The notes: generated by a model not told the origin, from the sequence alone. A stretch of DNA of 55,722 bases from Companilactobacillus baiquanensis (GCF_003946605.1 NZ_RHOQ01000010.1:1-55722), one strand, 5' to 3'. Counted from the first letter of the stretch, positions 26,403 through 36,224 are shown. A program made the numbers and translations.

Positions 26403-28529
26403 ATGTCTGTGGCGGTACTCGAATCAGTCATTTTGATCGTTTCGTTACTAATTGTGGCAAATATTATTAGTCACTATTTTGTATCAGTTCCACCAAGTTT
26501 GATTCAAATTTCGGCGGGGGTCATTGCGGCGTTATTTATGCATGTCAAAATTTCCGTTGATACTGAATGGTTTATGTTGGCGTTTATTGCGCCAATTCTT
26601 TTTAATGATGGGAATCGCTTTCCGAAACGAGAGCTTTGGAATTTAAAAGGTCCAATTATCGGGAATGCTATTTTTTTGGTAATAATTTCAACTGTTGTTG
26701 GAGGGGTTATCGTAAAGATGTTAATACCGTCTTTACCTTGGGCAACCGCCTTTACTTTAGTGGCTGTTCTTTCACCAACTGATCCAATTGCGGTTCAATC
26801 TATTGCTAAAAAAGCTAGGATCCCTGGTAAATTAATGCATTTACTTAGTGGTGAAAGTTTGATAAACGATGCTTCTGGTTTGATTTGCTTCAAATATGGA
26901 GTCGCCGCAACCGTTACCGGCGTTTTTTCTCTACAAGATGCAACGGTTGATTTCTTATATATTGCTTTTGTAGGTGCCTTCTTTGGTGCCATAGCTATAT
27001 GGGTCTTTAATGGTTTACGTTTGTATTTGATAAACCAAGGTGTGGATGATTCGATTTTACACACTATTATTCAAATTACTATTCCCTTTGTGATCTACTA
27101 TATTGCTGAAGATGTTTTGCACGTTTCCGGTGTAGTAGCCGTTGTTGTTGCAGGAATCATGAATATTTCTTCTAACCGAAGAGTTAATGATTTTTCTCCA
27201 GAAATAAGACTTGTTACTTCAAGAACCTGGGATATGGTCATTTATATCTTAAATGGGATCGTCTTTGTGTTATTAGGAATTGAAATTCCATTTGCAATGG
27301 AAGAATTAGTCCATAACGATAACATAAATACTTTCATGGCAATTAGTTTGTCATTTGTCATTTGGATCATGCTAGTGGTCATTAGATTTATCTGGAGCTA
27401 CTTATATACAACAGTTGCTCAAAATAATGATGGGAAAATCGTTATCTTTTCACGGGAACGTTTTGATTATTGTTTGATGTCAGGTATTTCTGGCGTTCGT
27501 GGTGCAGTTACTATGGTCGCTGTTTTATCAATACCAATGACGATCAAAGGCGGGGATGCATTTCCTTCTAGAACATTGTTGTTATTTATTGCCAGTACAG
27601 TAATTATCTTTAGTTTATTGGGCGCTACCTTATTGATTCCAATATTGACTAAAAACTCTGAACCAGTTACGTATCGTGGTAATAGTTTGAATGATGATGA
27701 TGAAGATGACGATGATGATGATGAAGAAAATGAGCCAATTAGTCCTCAGTTAAATCAATATCAGGCTAATAAAGTTGTTCTTGAAAGAACGATCAAGAAG
27801 TTAAAAGAAGAAAATGTTAAAGATAATGATGTAATTTATTCTACGATCATTGCAGAATATTTATATAACATTCATAACTTAAACGTTCAAGCCGATAACC
27901 CGGCCCAAATAAGTAAGAAGAGGGTTAAAGGTAAAAAGGATGCTGAACTATGGGATATCTGCTTTAACTGTGAATTAGAGGCCATTGAAGAATTGTATGC
28001 TAATCATGAAATATCCCAAGATGCTTATGATATAGCAGTTAAAAAAATAGCAAAATATAAGAAAGAAATTGTTAAACATCGTTATAATCCAACAATTGAA
28101 TTTTTTATAGCATATTTTAGAAGAACTATTTTAGGTTTAAAACGAATTATTCATTTACCATTTAAAAAACATGAAGAAGTCGTGCAGTTTAATAGAGATG
28201 CTTTGAAAATTTCAATTGCTGGAGCGCAAAAGGCGTTAGATAAATTATACGAATTGGACTTATCAGATTACGATAAAATTGCTGATAATTTGATTTACGT
28301 ATTTCAACGTCACTATGAAGAAAGACTGGATTTACTACAAGGTAAGAATAAACATCGTACTCCAGAATTTAATAGTGAGAGAGCAGGTCTAGAAATTAAG
28401 GCTTTGAGTTATCAGCGAGCTTTTGTTCAAGACTTGTTAGAACGTGGTAGAATCAGTAAATCTACTGCTAATGAATTACGTCAAAATATTAATTACAGTG
28501 AGGAGGTAATTAATGTCGACATTCAATAG
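26403..28529 (+). CDS. CPA1-family Na+(K+)/H+ antiporter with long cytoplasmic C-terminus
   Basis: 708 aa. About twelve membrane helices (residues 5-420) with the antiporter motifs FNDGNRFP, LSPTDPIAVQ and SLINDASGL (ion-binding Asp). The cytoplasmic tail begins with a very acidic run of about 17 residues, mostly Asp and Glu (near 430-446), followed by about 260 charged helical residues as in NhaP/YjcE-type proteins. It exchanges monovalent cations for protons at the membrane. It lies 12 bp after murB and 64 bp before cdaA, the c-di-AMP synthase. c-di-AMP controls K+ and osmolyte transport in this group, so a functional link is possible but not shown. Confidence 0.88.
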   Translation: MSVAVLESVILIVSLLIVANIISHYFVSVPPSLIQISAGVIAALFMHVKISVDTEWFMLAFIAPILFNDGNRFPKRELWNLKGPIIGNAIFLVIISTVVGGVIVKMLIPSLPWATAFTLVAVLSPTDPIAVQSIAKKARIPGKLMHLLSGESLINDASGLICFKYGVAATVTGVFSLQDATVDFLYIAFVGAFFGAIAIWVFNGLRLYLINQGVDDSILHTIIQITIPFVIYYIAEDVLHVSGVVAVVVAGIMNISSNRRVNDFSPEIRLVTSRTWDMVIYILNGIVFVLLGIEIPFAMEELVHNDNINTFMAISLSFVIWIMLVVIRFIWSYLYTTVAQNNDGKIVIFSRERFDYCLMSGISGVRGAVTMVAVLSIPMTIKGGDAFPSRTLLLFIASTVIIFSLLGATLLIPILTKNSEPVTYRGNSLNDDDEDDDDDDEENEPISPQLNQYQANKVVLERTIKKLKEENVKDNDVIYSTIIAEYLYNIHNLNVQADNPAQISKKRVKGKKDAELWDICFNCELEAIEELYANHEISQDAYDIAVKKIAKYKKEIVKHRYNPTIEFFIAYFRRTILGLKRIIHLPFKKHEEVVQFNRDALKISIAGAQKALDKLYELDLSDYDKIADNLIYVFQRHYEERLDLLQGKNKHRTPEFNSERAGLEIKALSYQRAFVQDLLERGRISKSTANELRQNINYSEEVINVDIQ

Positions 28530-28557
28530 AAATTGTAATTCTATAATTTTTATTGTT

Positions 28558-28566
28558 TGTTATAAT
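28558..28566 (+). promoter_or_regulatory. extended -10 promoter for cdaA
   Basis: TG-T-TATAAT (28558-28566) is an extended -10 element 28 bp before cdaA. No good -35 lies at 16-18 bp. Confidence 0.5.
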
Positions 28567-28593
28567 TAATTCAGCTAATAAGGGGTAAAAATA

Positions 28594-29451
28594 ATGAATT
28601 TTATACCAAGCAATCTTTTTACATGGCAGAATCTAGCCAATTTAGTTGATATTTTGGTAGTCTGGTATGTTCTATATAAAGTGCTTTCAATGATACGCGG
28701 TACTAAAGCAGTTCAACTGCTGAAAGGTATCATTGTCATCTTCTTAATTAAACTTATCAGCTGGGTATTGAACCTGCATACAGTCTCGTTTTTAATGGAT
28801 CAACTGATAAACTGGGGAATTATTGTCATCGTAATAATTTTCCAACCCGAAATCAGGCGTGGTCTTGAACATTTGGGACGGTTGCCGTTATTTAGTTCGA
28901 CTAGTAATGAAGAAGGAAAAACTAAAAACCATCTGATCGAAAGTTTGGATCAGGCGATTCAATATATGAGTAAGAGAAGAATCGGAGCTCTGATAACCTT
29001 AGAGATGAACACCGGTTTGGAAGAGTATGTCGAAACCGGAATTGATCTTGATGCAGAAGTAACCGGTGCTTTATTGATCAATATTTTCATTCCGAATACC
29101 CCGCTTCATGATGGGGCGGTTATTGTCAGGAAGAATAGGATCTCTGTTGCTGCGGCATACTTGCCTTTATCAGAAAGTAATACGATTCCAAAAGAATTGG
29201 GAACTAGACATCGTGCTGCGGTCGGTATTAGTGAAGTTACAGATGCCATCACGATTGTTGTATCTGAAGAGACTGGTGGTGTAATGATCACAAGAAATGG
29301 TCATATGATGCTTGATCTTACCCGTGAAGAATATTTGAAATATCTTCATGCACAATTAGCTGATTCAAGTAATGAAAGTAGTCGTTCATTATTCGATGTT
29401 TTCTCAATTCATCGTGGAAGGGGGAAGCAAAATGAAAAAGATAATAAATAG
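28594..29451 (+). CDS. cdaA: diadenylate cyclase CdaA (c-di-AMP synthase)
   Basis: 285 aa. Three membrane helices at the N-terminus (about 12-80) precede the DAC domain, with the catalytic DGAVIV and RHRAAVG (RHR) motifs. It condenses two ATP to c-di-AMP, an essential regulator of osmolyte and K+ uptake and wall integrity in Firmicutes. AAGGGG precedes the ATG. The next genes, cdaR and glmM, are its known regulators/partners and overlap or follow closely, forming the canonical cdaA-cdaR-glmM operon. Confidence 0.96.
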   Translation: MNFIPSNLFTWQNLANLVDILVVWYVLYKVLSMIRGTKAVQLLKGIIVIFLIKLISWVLNLHTVSFLMDQLINWGIIVIVIIFQPEIRRGLEHLGRLPLFSSTSNEEGKTKNHLIESLDQAIQYMSKRRIGALITLEMNTGLEEYVETGIDLDAEVTGALLINIFIPNTPLHDGAVIVRKNRISVAAAYLPLSESNTIPKELGTRHRAAVGISEVTDAITIVVSEETGGVMITRNGHMMLDLTREEYLKYLHAQLADSSNESSRSLFDVFSIHRGRGKQNEKDNK

Positions 29452-30499
29452 TAATTATTTTTATGCTTTTATTTCACTTTGCTGTGCCATCTGGCTATTT
29501 GTAGCAGTTAGCAGCCCTGGAGTCGGATCAACTAGAGATTCTAATCAATCCAGTACTTCGACAGCTAATACTAAGGCTACGATGACAGTACCTTTACAAG
29601 TTCAAGCTAATACGAATGATTATTACATCACAGGTTATCCCGAGAGTGTAAAAATAACGCTTGAAGGACCATCTGCTTTAATTACAGCTACTAAAAACAC
29701 TCAAAATTTTAATGTGTATTTAGACTTAAAAGGTTATGAGACTGGGCAACACCGGGTCCAAGTTAAGGTCAGTGGATTAAATAATGAATTGACTTATACG
29801 GTCAAGCCAAAATACGTCACGGTAAATATTCAAAAACGTAAGACTAAAACATTTACCGTTAATGCTGAATTTAATAAAAGCTTTTTAGCTGAAGGATATC
29901 AAGCTGGTACAGCTTCAATTTCTCCAAACACTGTTACTGCAACTGGTGCAGCTTCAGAAGTTAAGAAAATCGATCGAGTAATTGTTGAGGCGGTTTTACC
30001 AAAAGGAATTAAATCAACATTTGATCAAGAAGTTTTAGTGCAAGCATTGGATAAAAATGGTAAAACTTTAAGTGTGACTTTGGATCCGCAGACGGTTCAT
30101 GTTAAAATTCCAATTAGTATCCCTAGTAAGACCGTTTCCATAAATCTTAAAGGGAAGAATACCAGCTCGAATAATAGTTATACTTTTGACTCTGGTACTA
30201 AGTCGATCAAAATTTATGGATCACAAAGTCAGTTAGATGATATTGGAGATTCGATCGATATACCGATCGATGTTTCGGATGTTAATAGTGATACTAAGAA
30301 GACGATTAATTTAGCTGATGCATTGGGAAGTAAAGTTTCATCGACTGATCCTGATACGATCGATGTGCAAATAAGCGTTAAGAGTACATCTAGTTCTAAT
30401 AGCAGTAATAATACATCGACAAGTACAACTAATACGGATACATCAAGCACTAACAGCAACGATAGTTCAACAACAAATAATAACAACGATGGAAATTAA
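29432..30499 (+). CDS. cdaR: YbbR-domain protein CdaR, regulator of CdaA
   Basis: 355 aa. One N-terminal transmembrane segment (about 8-27), then extracytoplasmic YbbR repeats (about residues 50-310) and a Ser/Thr/Asn-rich C-terminal tail. CdaR binds CdaA at the membrane and modulates c-di-AMP synthesis. The frame extends upstream inside cdaA to 29372, but the ATG at 29432 preceded by GGAAGGGGG is correct; it overlaps the end of cdaA by 20 bp, which implies translational coupling. The low-complexity tail suggests a cell-wall-spanning end. Confidence 0.92.
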   Translation: MKKIINSNYFYAFISLCCAIWLFVAVSSPGVGSTRDSNQSSTSTANTKATMTVPLQVQANTNDYYITGYPESVKITLEGPSALITATKNTQNFNVYLDLKGYETGQHRVQVKVSGLNNELTYTVKPKYVTVNIQKRKTKTFTVNAEFNKSFLAEGYQAGTASISPNTVTATGAASEVKKIDRVIVEAVLPKGIKSTFDQEVLVQALDKNGKTLSVTLDPQTVHVKIPISIPSKTVSINLKGKNTSSNNSYTFDSGTKSIKIYGSQSQLDDIGDSIDIPIDVSDVNSDTKKTINLADALGSKVSSTDPDTIDVQISVKSTSSSNSSNNTSTSTTNTDTSSTNSNDSSTTNNNNDGN

Positions 30500-30517
30500 A
30501 CGTTGGGGGTAACAATA

Positions 30518-31870
30518 ATGACAAAATATTTTGGGACAGATGGAGTTAGAGGAATTGCGAATAAAGAACTAAGTCCAGAACTAGCCTTTAAATTAGGTAG
30601 ATGTGGTGGATATGTTTTGACACAACATTCTGAAAATGAAGATGGACATCCACGTGTTTTAGTAGCAAGAGATACACGTATTTCAGGACAAATGCTTCAA
30701 GAAAGTTTAATTTCAGGATTACTTTCTGTCGGCATTGAAGTTTTGAATCTGGATGTAATTACAACTCCAGCTGTGGCATATCTTGTACGAGCTGTTTCAG
30801 CCGACGCGGGTATTATGATCTCAGCTTCACATAATCCAGCTGAAGATAACGGAATTAAATTCTTTGGTTCAGACGGTTATAAATTAGCTGATGAGGTTGA
30901 AGATGAAATTGAAGAACTATTAGACGCCAAAGAAGACACTTTACCAAGACCATCAGCCGAAGGACTTGGTAGTGTATCTGACTATCCAGAAGGTGCACAA
31001 AAGTATCTTCAATTCTTGAAACAAACATTATCAGACGATCTTGGCGGTATGAAGATTGTTTTAGATACAGCTAATGGATCAACTAGCCGTTTAGCAAGCA
31101 CTTTATTTGCTGATTTAGAAGTTGATTTTGACATCATGGCTTCACATCCAGATGGTATCAATATTAATAAGGGTGTTGGTTCAACACATCCAGAAGCTTT
31201 AGCACAAAAAGTTAAGGACTCTGATGCTGTGGCTGGATTAGCTTTTGATGGTGATGGAGATCGTTGTATTGCGGTTGACGAAGAAGGTAATATCGTTGAC
31301 GGTGATAGGATCATGTTTATTTTAGGTAAATATTTGCACGATGGTGGTCGTTTGAAGAAGGATACCATTGTAACCACTGTAATGAGCAACCTAGGCCTTT
31401 ATAAAGCAATTGAGGCTAATGACATGAAGTACGTGCAAACGGCCGTTGGAGACCGTCACGTGGTCGAGGAGATCCGTGAAAATGGATATAACATTGGTGG
31501 CGAACAATCAGGACATGTTGTGTTATATGAATATATGAATACAGGTGATGGTATGCTAACAGGTATCCATCTATTGCATGTTATGAAAGAAACTGGAAAG
31601 AGTTTGTCAGAATTGGCAGCACCAGTGAAAGTTTATCCACAAAAACTTGTTAATATTCCAGTTAAAGATAAAAACTCTTGGAAACAACATCAACCAATTG
31701 TAGATATCATAAAAACAGTAGAAGATGAAATGAACGGGGATGGAAGAGTATTAGTTCGTCCTAGTGGAACACAAGCACTATTAAGAGTTATGTGTGAAGC
31801 TTCTACTGAAGAGAAAGTTAATAACTATTGCGATCAAATCGTAGATGTTGTTAAAAATGAATTAAGTTAG
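30518..31870 (+). CDS. glmM: phosphoglucosamine mutase
   Basis: 450 aa. The catalytic Ser104 lies in [18 protein letters not shown], the Mg2+ loop is DGDGDRC, the sugar-binding loop GGEQSGH and the phosphate loop [11 protein letters not shown]. It converts glucosamine-6-P to glucosamine-1-P for UDP-GlcNAc synthesis and is a known inhibitor partner of CdaA. The ATG at 30518 has GGGGGT upstream; earlier codons in frame (from 30503) include the ribosome site. glmS, which makes its substrate, is the next gene, but in a separate transcript with its own promoter. Confidence 0.96.
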   Translation: MTKYFGTDGVRGIANKELSPELAFKLGRCGGYVLTQHSENEDGHPRVLVARDTRISGQMLQESLISGLLSVGIEVLNLDVITTPAVAYLVRAVSADAGIMISASHNPAEDNGIKFFGSDGYKLADEVEDEIEELLDAKEDTLPRPSAEGLGSVSDYPEGAQKYLQFLKQTLSDDLGGMKIVLDTANGSTSRLASTLFADLEVDFDIMASHPDGININKGVGSTHPEALAQKVKDSDAVAGLAFDGDGDRCIAVDEEGNIVDGDRIMFILGKYLHDGGRLKKDTIVTTVMSNLGLYKAIEANDMKYVQTAVGDRHVVEEIRENGYNIGGEQSGHVVLYEYMNTGDGMLTGIHLLHVMKETGKSLSELAAPVKVYPQKLVNIPVKDKNSWKQHQPIVDIIKTVEDEMNGDGRVLVRPSGTQALLRVMCEASTEEKVNNYCDQIVDVVKNELS

Positions 31871-31881
31871 TAATCAATTTT

Positions 31882-31918
31882 AAAAAATCAGACCTTAATG
31901 GGGTCTGATTTTTTTTTT
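31882..31918 (+). terminator. terminator of the cdaA-cdaR-glmM operon
   Basis: AATCAGACC pairs with GGTCTGATT around a 7-nt loop, followed by T9 or more. Confidence 0.9.
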
Positions 31919-31983
31919 GAAAACTAATTACTTAATTACAAAATATAACTTTCAAGTAAATAAAATCACAATTAGAAAATGTA

Positions 31984-31999
31984 ATCGGTTTATACCAAT
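31984..31999. promoter_or_regulatory. candidate NagR (GntR/HutC) operator upstream of glmS
   Basis: ATCGGTTTATACCAAT is an inverted repeat with GGT-N4-ACC symmetry that matches the ATTGGT-N4-ACCAAT type of NagR/YvoA (dre) site with one mismatch. Further TATACC half-sites with similar flanks occur at 32021-32030 and 32153-32164, on either side of the promoter. Confidence 0.5.
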
Positions 32000-32062
32000 A
32001 CCAATTTTAGACGTTATTATGTATACCATTTGTTAAAAATACATATAAATTGATGAAAATAG

Positions 32063-32091
32063 TTGACATATTTCGTGTGAATTAGTATTCT
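32063..32091 (+). promoter_or_regulatory. sigma-A promoter of glmS
   Basis: A perfect TTGACA (32063-32068) and TATTCT (32086-32091) with a 17-bp spacer. The transcript would start near 32098 and have an 84-nt leader. Confidence 0.8.
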
Positions 32092-32094
32092 AGG

Positions 32095-32136
32095 CTTTGT
32101 TATCTAAAAGGTCTGGACAAAGAAAATGGCTAGACC
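32095..32136 (+). promoter_or_regulatory. glmS leader with two mutually exclusive short hairpins
   Basis: CTTTGT (32095-32100) can pair with ACAAAG (32117-32122), while GGTCT (32110-32114) can pair with AGACC (32132-32136). The two stems overlap, so only one can form. There is no sign of the glmS ribozyme: the leader is too short and lacks its conserved core. Confidence 0.3.
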
Positions 32137-32181
32137 AATTTAAAAAATAAAAACTATACCGATTTAGAGAGGTTTTAAACA

Positions 32182-33993
32182 ATGTGTGGAATTGTTGGCG
32201 TTGTAGGTAATGAAAATACTACTAAAATTTTATTAAATGGACTTGAAAAACTTGAATATCGTGGATATGATTCAGCCGGTATCTACGTAAATAATGAAAA
32301 TGGCAAAGACTTTCTTGTAAAGGAAGTTGGTAAGATCAGTGATCTTGAAAGTGAAGTTTCTGATGATGTACAAGGATTGATCGGAATTGGACATACTCGT
32401 TGGGCAACTCATGGTGAACCAACTGTTGCTAATGCTCATCCCCATTTCTCAGCTGATAATCGTTTCTACTTAGTTCACAATGGTGTTTTAACTAACTATG
32501 CTGAACTAAAAGAAAAGTATTTAAGTGATGTAGAATTCAAGAGTCAAACTGATACTGAAGTAGCCGTTCAATTGATCGATTATTTTGCTGTTAAAGAAAA
32601 TATGGATACTGAATCTGCTTTCAGAAAAGCTCTATCATTGATCGAAGGTTCATATGCCTTTGCTATGGTTGATAAAGAAAACCCTGACCGTATCTTTGTT
32701 GCAAAGAATAAGAGTCCGCTACTTATTGGTTTAGGTGATGGATTTAACGTTATTTGTTCAGATGCTATGGCTATGTTGGAAAGTACACATAAATTTGTTG
32801 AAATCCATGATGGTGAAGTTGTTATCTTGAAGAAAGACAGCGTTGAGATCAGTACATTAGATGGCAAGTCAGTTCAAAGAGATCCATATACTGTTAAACT
32901 TGATGCTAGTGATATTTCAAAGGGTACATACGATACTTTCATGTTGAAAGAAATCGATGAACAACCAGCTGTTATGAGAAAGATCTCATCACATTACTTC
33001 GATGGTAAAAAGATCAATGTTGATCAAAAGATGCTAGAAGATGTTGCTAGTGCTGATCGTCTATATATCGTTGCTGCTGGTACAAGTTATCACGCTGCAT
33101 TAGTTGGTAAGGATATCTTTGAAAACTTGGCAGATGTTCCCGTTGACGTTGAACTTGCCAGTGAATTTGGTTATCATATGCCAAAACTTTCAAAGAAACC
33201 ATTCTTTATCTTCCTGTCACAAAGTGGTGAGACAGCTGATAGTAGACAAGTTCTTGTTAAAGTTAACGAACTTGGATATCACAGTTTAACGATGACAAAT
33301 GTTGCTAACTCAACTCTTTCACGTGAAGCTACTTACACAATGGAATTACTTGCTGGACCAGAAATCGCTGTTGCTTCAACTAAGGCATACACGGCCAATA
33401 TTGCTGTTGAAGCTGTTCTTGCTAAAGCTGTTGGCGAATTTAAGGGTGTTAAAGCTGCCCAAGAGTTAGATCTACAAGAACAATTAGCTCTTGCTGCCAA
33501 TGCAATTCAAACAATCGTTGATGAAAAAGGTAAATTTAAAGAAATCGCCGACGATTACTTGACTGGTAAAAAAGATGCCTTCTATATTGGACGTGGTATC
33601 GATTATGCCCTTTCACTAGAAGCAGCTTTGAAATTGAAGGAAATTTCATATATTCATTCTGAAGGATTTGCTGCCGGTGAATTAAAGCACGGTACAATTT
33701 CATTGATCGAAAAAGATACTCCAGTCTTTGCATATATTAATGACGGTGTTGGAGCTGCTCATACTCGTGGAAATATTCAAGAAGTTGTAGCTCGTGGTGC
33801 TCATGTTCTTGTTATTTCTAATAAGAAATATGCTGAAAAAGGCGATCAAGTCGTAGTACCTGAAATTGATGAAATGATCTCACCAATTGTTAGTGTTGTA
33901 CCTGCTCAACTAATCGCATATTATGCAAGTTTGGCCCGTGGTAACAACGTTGACCAACCTAGAAACCTTGCTAAGAGTGTTACCGTAGAGTAA
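32182..33993 (+). CDS. glmS: glutamine-fructose-6-phosphate aminotransferase (isomerizing)
   Basis: 603 aa. The N-terminal glutaminase domain begins MCGIVGVVG, so Cys2 is the nucleophile after Met removal; RWATHGEP and HNGVLTNY are present. Two SIS domains follow, with the sugar-phosphate motifs FLSQSGETADS and STKAYT; the C-terminal DQPRNLAKSVTVE is the expected active-site tail. It makes glucosamine-6-P from fructose-6-P and glutamine. GAGAGG precedes the ATG. Regulation is probably transcriptional, by a NagR-like repressor, rather than by the glmS ribozyme. Confidence 0.97.
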   Translation: MCGIVGVVGNENTTKILLNGLEKLEYRGYDSAGIYVNNENGKDFLVKEVGKISDLESEVSDDVQGLIGIGHTRWATHGEPTVANAHPHFSADNRFYLVHNGVLTNYAELKEKYLSDVEFKSQTDTEVAVQLIDYFAVKENMDTESAFRKALSLIEGSYAFAMVDKENPDRIFVAKNKSPLLIGLGDGFNVICSDAMAMLESTHKFVEIHDGEVVILKKDSVEISTLDGKSVQRDPYTVKLDASDISKGTYDTFMLKEIDEQPAVMRKISSHYFDGKKINVDQKMLEDVASADRLYIVAAGTSYHAALVGKDIFENLADVPVDVELASEFGYHMPKLSKKPFFIFLSQSGETADSRQVLVKVNELGYHSLTMTNVANSTLSREATYTMELLAGPEIAVASTKAYTANIAVEAVLAKAVGEFKGVKAAQELDLQEQLALAANAIQTIVDEKGKFKEIADDYLTGKKDAFYIGRGIDYALSLEAALKLKEISYIHSEGFAAGELKHGTISLIEKDTPVFAYINDGVGAAHTRGNIQEVVARGAHVLVISNKKYAEKGDQVVVPEIDEMISPIVSVVPAQLIAYYASLARGNNVDQPRNLAKSVTVE

Positions 33994-34014
33994 TATAAGT
34001 TATCAAGTAAATTA

Positions 34015-34042
34015 AAGTCTCTAATTTTAGAGGCTTTTTTTT
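34015..34042 (+). terminator. terminator after glmS
   Basis: AAGTCTCT pairs with AGAGGCTT (one G-U pair) around AATTTT, followed by T8. Confidence 0.85.
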
Positions 34043-34062
34043 AATCGAATTGGTGGGTTTTG

Positions 34063-35664
34063 ATGAATGGTAAAAAATTAAATTTATTTTCGACTACAAT
34101 GTTTGGATTAAGTGCAATTATTGGTTCAGGCTGGATGTTTGGATCAAGTCAGGCTGCAAAAATTGCTGGACCTGCAGCAATTATTAGTTGGATCATTGGA
34201 GCCATATTAGTGGCAATGATTGCCATGGTTTATGTTGAAATTGGAACGATGTTTCCTGAAGACGGTGCGATGAGTCGTTTTACGATGTACACTCATGGTT
34301 CATTTTTAGGACATATTGCCTCTTGGGCAAATTGGCTATCATTATTAGCGATATTACCAATAGAAGCCGTTGCTTCAACTCAATATATGAGTACTTGGCC
34401 TTGGAAGTGGGCTAGTTTCACCCATGGATTTATGGATAACGGTCAATTGTCTACAAGTGGGATGTTGATGGCGACATTATTACTATTTGTTTTTACATTT
34501 ATAAATTATTGGTCAGTGACGATCATGGCAAAATTCAATAATTTAATTGCCGTCTTCAAATTAATAGTTCCGATAATAACGATGCTAGTTTTGATCACAG
34601 CACATTTTGATGTAAACAATATGGGACATAATGTACAGCAATTTATGCCTAATGGAACGGCATCCATATTTGTAGCAATCGGTAGTGCCGGAATAATTTA
34701 TTCGTACGTGGCCTTTCAGACTGTAATTAATTTAGGAAATGACATTGTTAAACCGGAACGAAACATTCGTCGTGGAATAATTCTATCTTTGTTAATTAGT
34801 GCTTTGATATATATAACACTGCAAATTGTTTTTGTGGGATCATTACCACAGAGTGTTATGGCAAAAGGCTGGTCTAGTTTAAATTTCAATTCTCCATATG
34901 CTGATTTAGCAATTTTATTAAATATTTATTGGTTATCAACTTTGATTTACTTTACGGCATTTATTTCACCTTTAGGTAGTGGGATCGCCTTTTCAGCATC
35001 TGCAAGTAAGTCACTTTCTTCGATGCCTAAAAATAGACATCTACCTAAGATCCTGGGAAAAAATGATAATCGTTTTGGATCACCAAGAGTTGCTTTAATA
35101 GTTAATTTAATTGTAAGTATAATTTTAATAACGTTGTTTAAAAATTGGTCGTTGTTATCAAGAGTTGTGGCAGCATCGACTTTAATATCTTTGTTAACTG
35201 GTCCGGTAGTTGCGGGCAGCTTAAGAAAAATGGGTCCAGATTTTAAACGACCTTCAAAAATCAAAGGTATGAAAGTATTGGCACCAATCGTCTTTGACTT
35301 AATAAGTTTAGCGATATATTGGTCGATGTTCCCGACAACCGTGGAAGTTATAATTATTATCATTGTTGGATTACCGATTTATATTTATTATGACTTCAAG
35401 CGCGGATTTAATGAGTTTAAACCTAAGATGTACGCAAGCCTCTGGTTTATTGTCCATCTGGCTGGATTATCAATGATATCTTGGCTAGGTAGCGTTAATT
35501 TTGGTGGATTGAATATAATTAAGTATCCTTTTGATTTTGTTTTAATATTACTTTTCTCGACAGCTATTTATTATTGGGCAGTTCAATCTTCATATCATAC
35601 AGATTACTTTGAAGATGCCAAAAAATTGAATCTTAAAGTTAAAATGGAGACGGATAGTGATTAA
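34063..35664 (+). CDS. APC-family amino acid permease
   Basis: 533 aa with about 12-14 transmembrane helices. The first helix motif (FGLSAIIGSGWMFGSSQAA) has the unwound substrate-binding glycine stretch GSG of the APC superfamily, and the segment VNLGNDIVKPERNIRRGI is the conserved loop after TM6. Substrate unknown. The frame opens at TTG 34060, but ATG 34063 follows GGTGGG at better spacing. It overlaps the VanZ-like gene by 8 bp. Confidence 0.88.
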   Translation: MNGKKLNLFSTTMFGLSAIIGSGWMFGSSQAAKIAGPAAIISWIIGAILVAMIAMVYVEIGTMFPEDGAMSRFTMYTHGSFLGHIASWANWLSLLAILPIEAVASTQYMSTWPWKWASFTHGFMDNGQLSTSGMLMATLLLFVFTFINYWSVTIMAKFNNLIAVFKLIVPIITMLVLITAHFDVNNMGHNVQQFMPNGTASIFVAIGSAGIIYSYVAFQTVINLGNDIVKPERNIRRGIILSLLISALIYITLQIVFVGSLPQSVMAKGWSSLNFNSPYADLAILLNIYWLSTLIYFTAFISPLGSGIAFSASASKSLSSMPKNRHLPKILGKNDNRFGSPRVALIVNLIVSIILITLFKNWSLLSRVVAASTLISLLTGPVVAGSLRKMGPDFKRPSKIKGMKVLAPIVFDLISLAIYWSMFPTTVEVIIIIIVGLPIYIYYDFKRGFNEFKPKMYASLWFIVHLAGLSMISWLGSVNFGGLNIIKYPFDFVLILLFSTAIYYWAVQSSYHTDYFEDAKKLNLKVKMETDSD

Positions 35665-36184
35665 TCGAATTAAGAAACATGAAAAATGGTACTGGTGGAT
35701 AGTTGTTTTAATTGAATTAATATTGTTTTATAGCTCATCTATGACTTATAAACAGCAAACCTCTGTACCTTTTTTAGAAAGACATCTTGGATCAAGTAAT
35801 AAGCCCTTTTATCACTTGTTAAATGGTATAAATTTCAATTATGGAGGTAAGATCCAATCTATTCAAAATGATGGATATTTTCACTTTGTAGAGTTTTTTA
35901 TTCGTAAAGGAGCTCATTTTGGAATTTACTTCTTACTGGGATTATTTTTAACACTAGCTTTATATAACTATTTTAATAATTTTAAAATTTTAAGTGTTTT
36001 TGTACCTTGGATGATGGCAACTGGTTTAGCTGCTTTTGATGAATTTCATCAGGGCTTAACTGGCGGTAGAACGCCATCGGTTGATGATGTTATCTTGGAT
36101 AGTTTTGGTGCATTAATTGCCAGTTTGGTTTTAATTTTGATCCTATATATTTTAAGTTATCGTCAGAAAAAAGACCTCAGTTGA
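35657..36184 (+). CDS. VanZ-family membrane protein
   Basis: 175 aa with an N-terminal helix, two or three more helices and the VanZ signature FDEFHQGLTGGRTPSVDDVILDS-type block near residue 130. VanZ gives low teicoplanin resistance in enterococci; most family members are of unknown function. The start is GTG 35657 within the last codons of the permease, with GGAGA upstream, so translation is coupled. The last five codons (KKDLS and stop) are encoded inside the terminator stem. Confidence 0.85.
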   Translation: MINRIKKHEKWYWWIVVLIELILFYSSSMTYKQQTSVPFLERHLGSSNKPFYHLLNGINFNYGGKIQSIQNDGYFHFVEFFIRKGAHFGIYFLLGLFLTLALYNYFNNFKILSVFVPWMMATGLAAFDEFHQGLTGGRTPSVDDVILDSFGALIASLVLILILYILSYRQKKDLS

Positions 36185-36194
36185 GGTCTTTTTT
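36167..36194 (+). terminator. terminator overlapping the vanZ-like 3' end
   Basis: AAAAAAGACCTCA and TGAGGTCTTTTTT pair perfectly over 13 bp with only GT between them (the real loop must be larger). The stop codon TGA is part of the right arm. Confidence 0.85.
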
Positions 36195-36196
36195 CT

Positions 36197-36224
36197 TTGT
36201 CTTCATACTGAAACTTTATATAAT
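36197..36224 (+). promoter_or_regulatory. promoter of the LPXTG surface-protein gene
   Basis: TTGTCT (36197-36202) and TATAAT (36219-36224) are separated by 16 bp, 40 bp before the likely start at 36266. Confidence 0.6.

Noticed and set aside
29372..29431. Longer CdaR starting inside cdaA
   Set aside because: The strong ribosome site and the expected membrane-anchor start are at 29432.
31919..32181. glmS ribozyme
   Set aside because: None of its conserved core is recognisable, and the leader after the promoter is only about 84 nt.
35657..36184. Glycopeptide resistance cluster because of the VanZ-like gene
   Set aside because: No vanHAX or sensor genes are present; VanZ-like proteins are widespread with unknown function.
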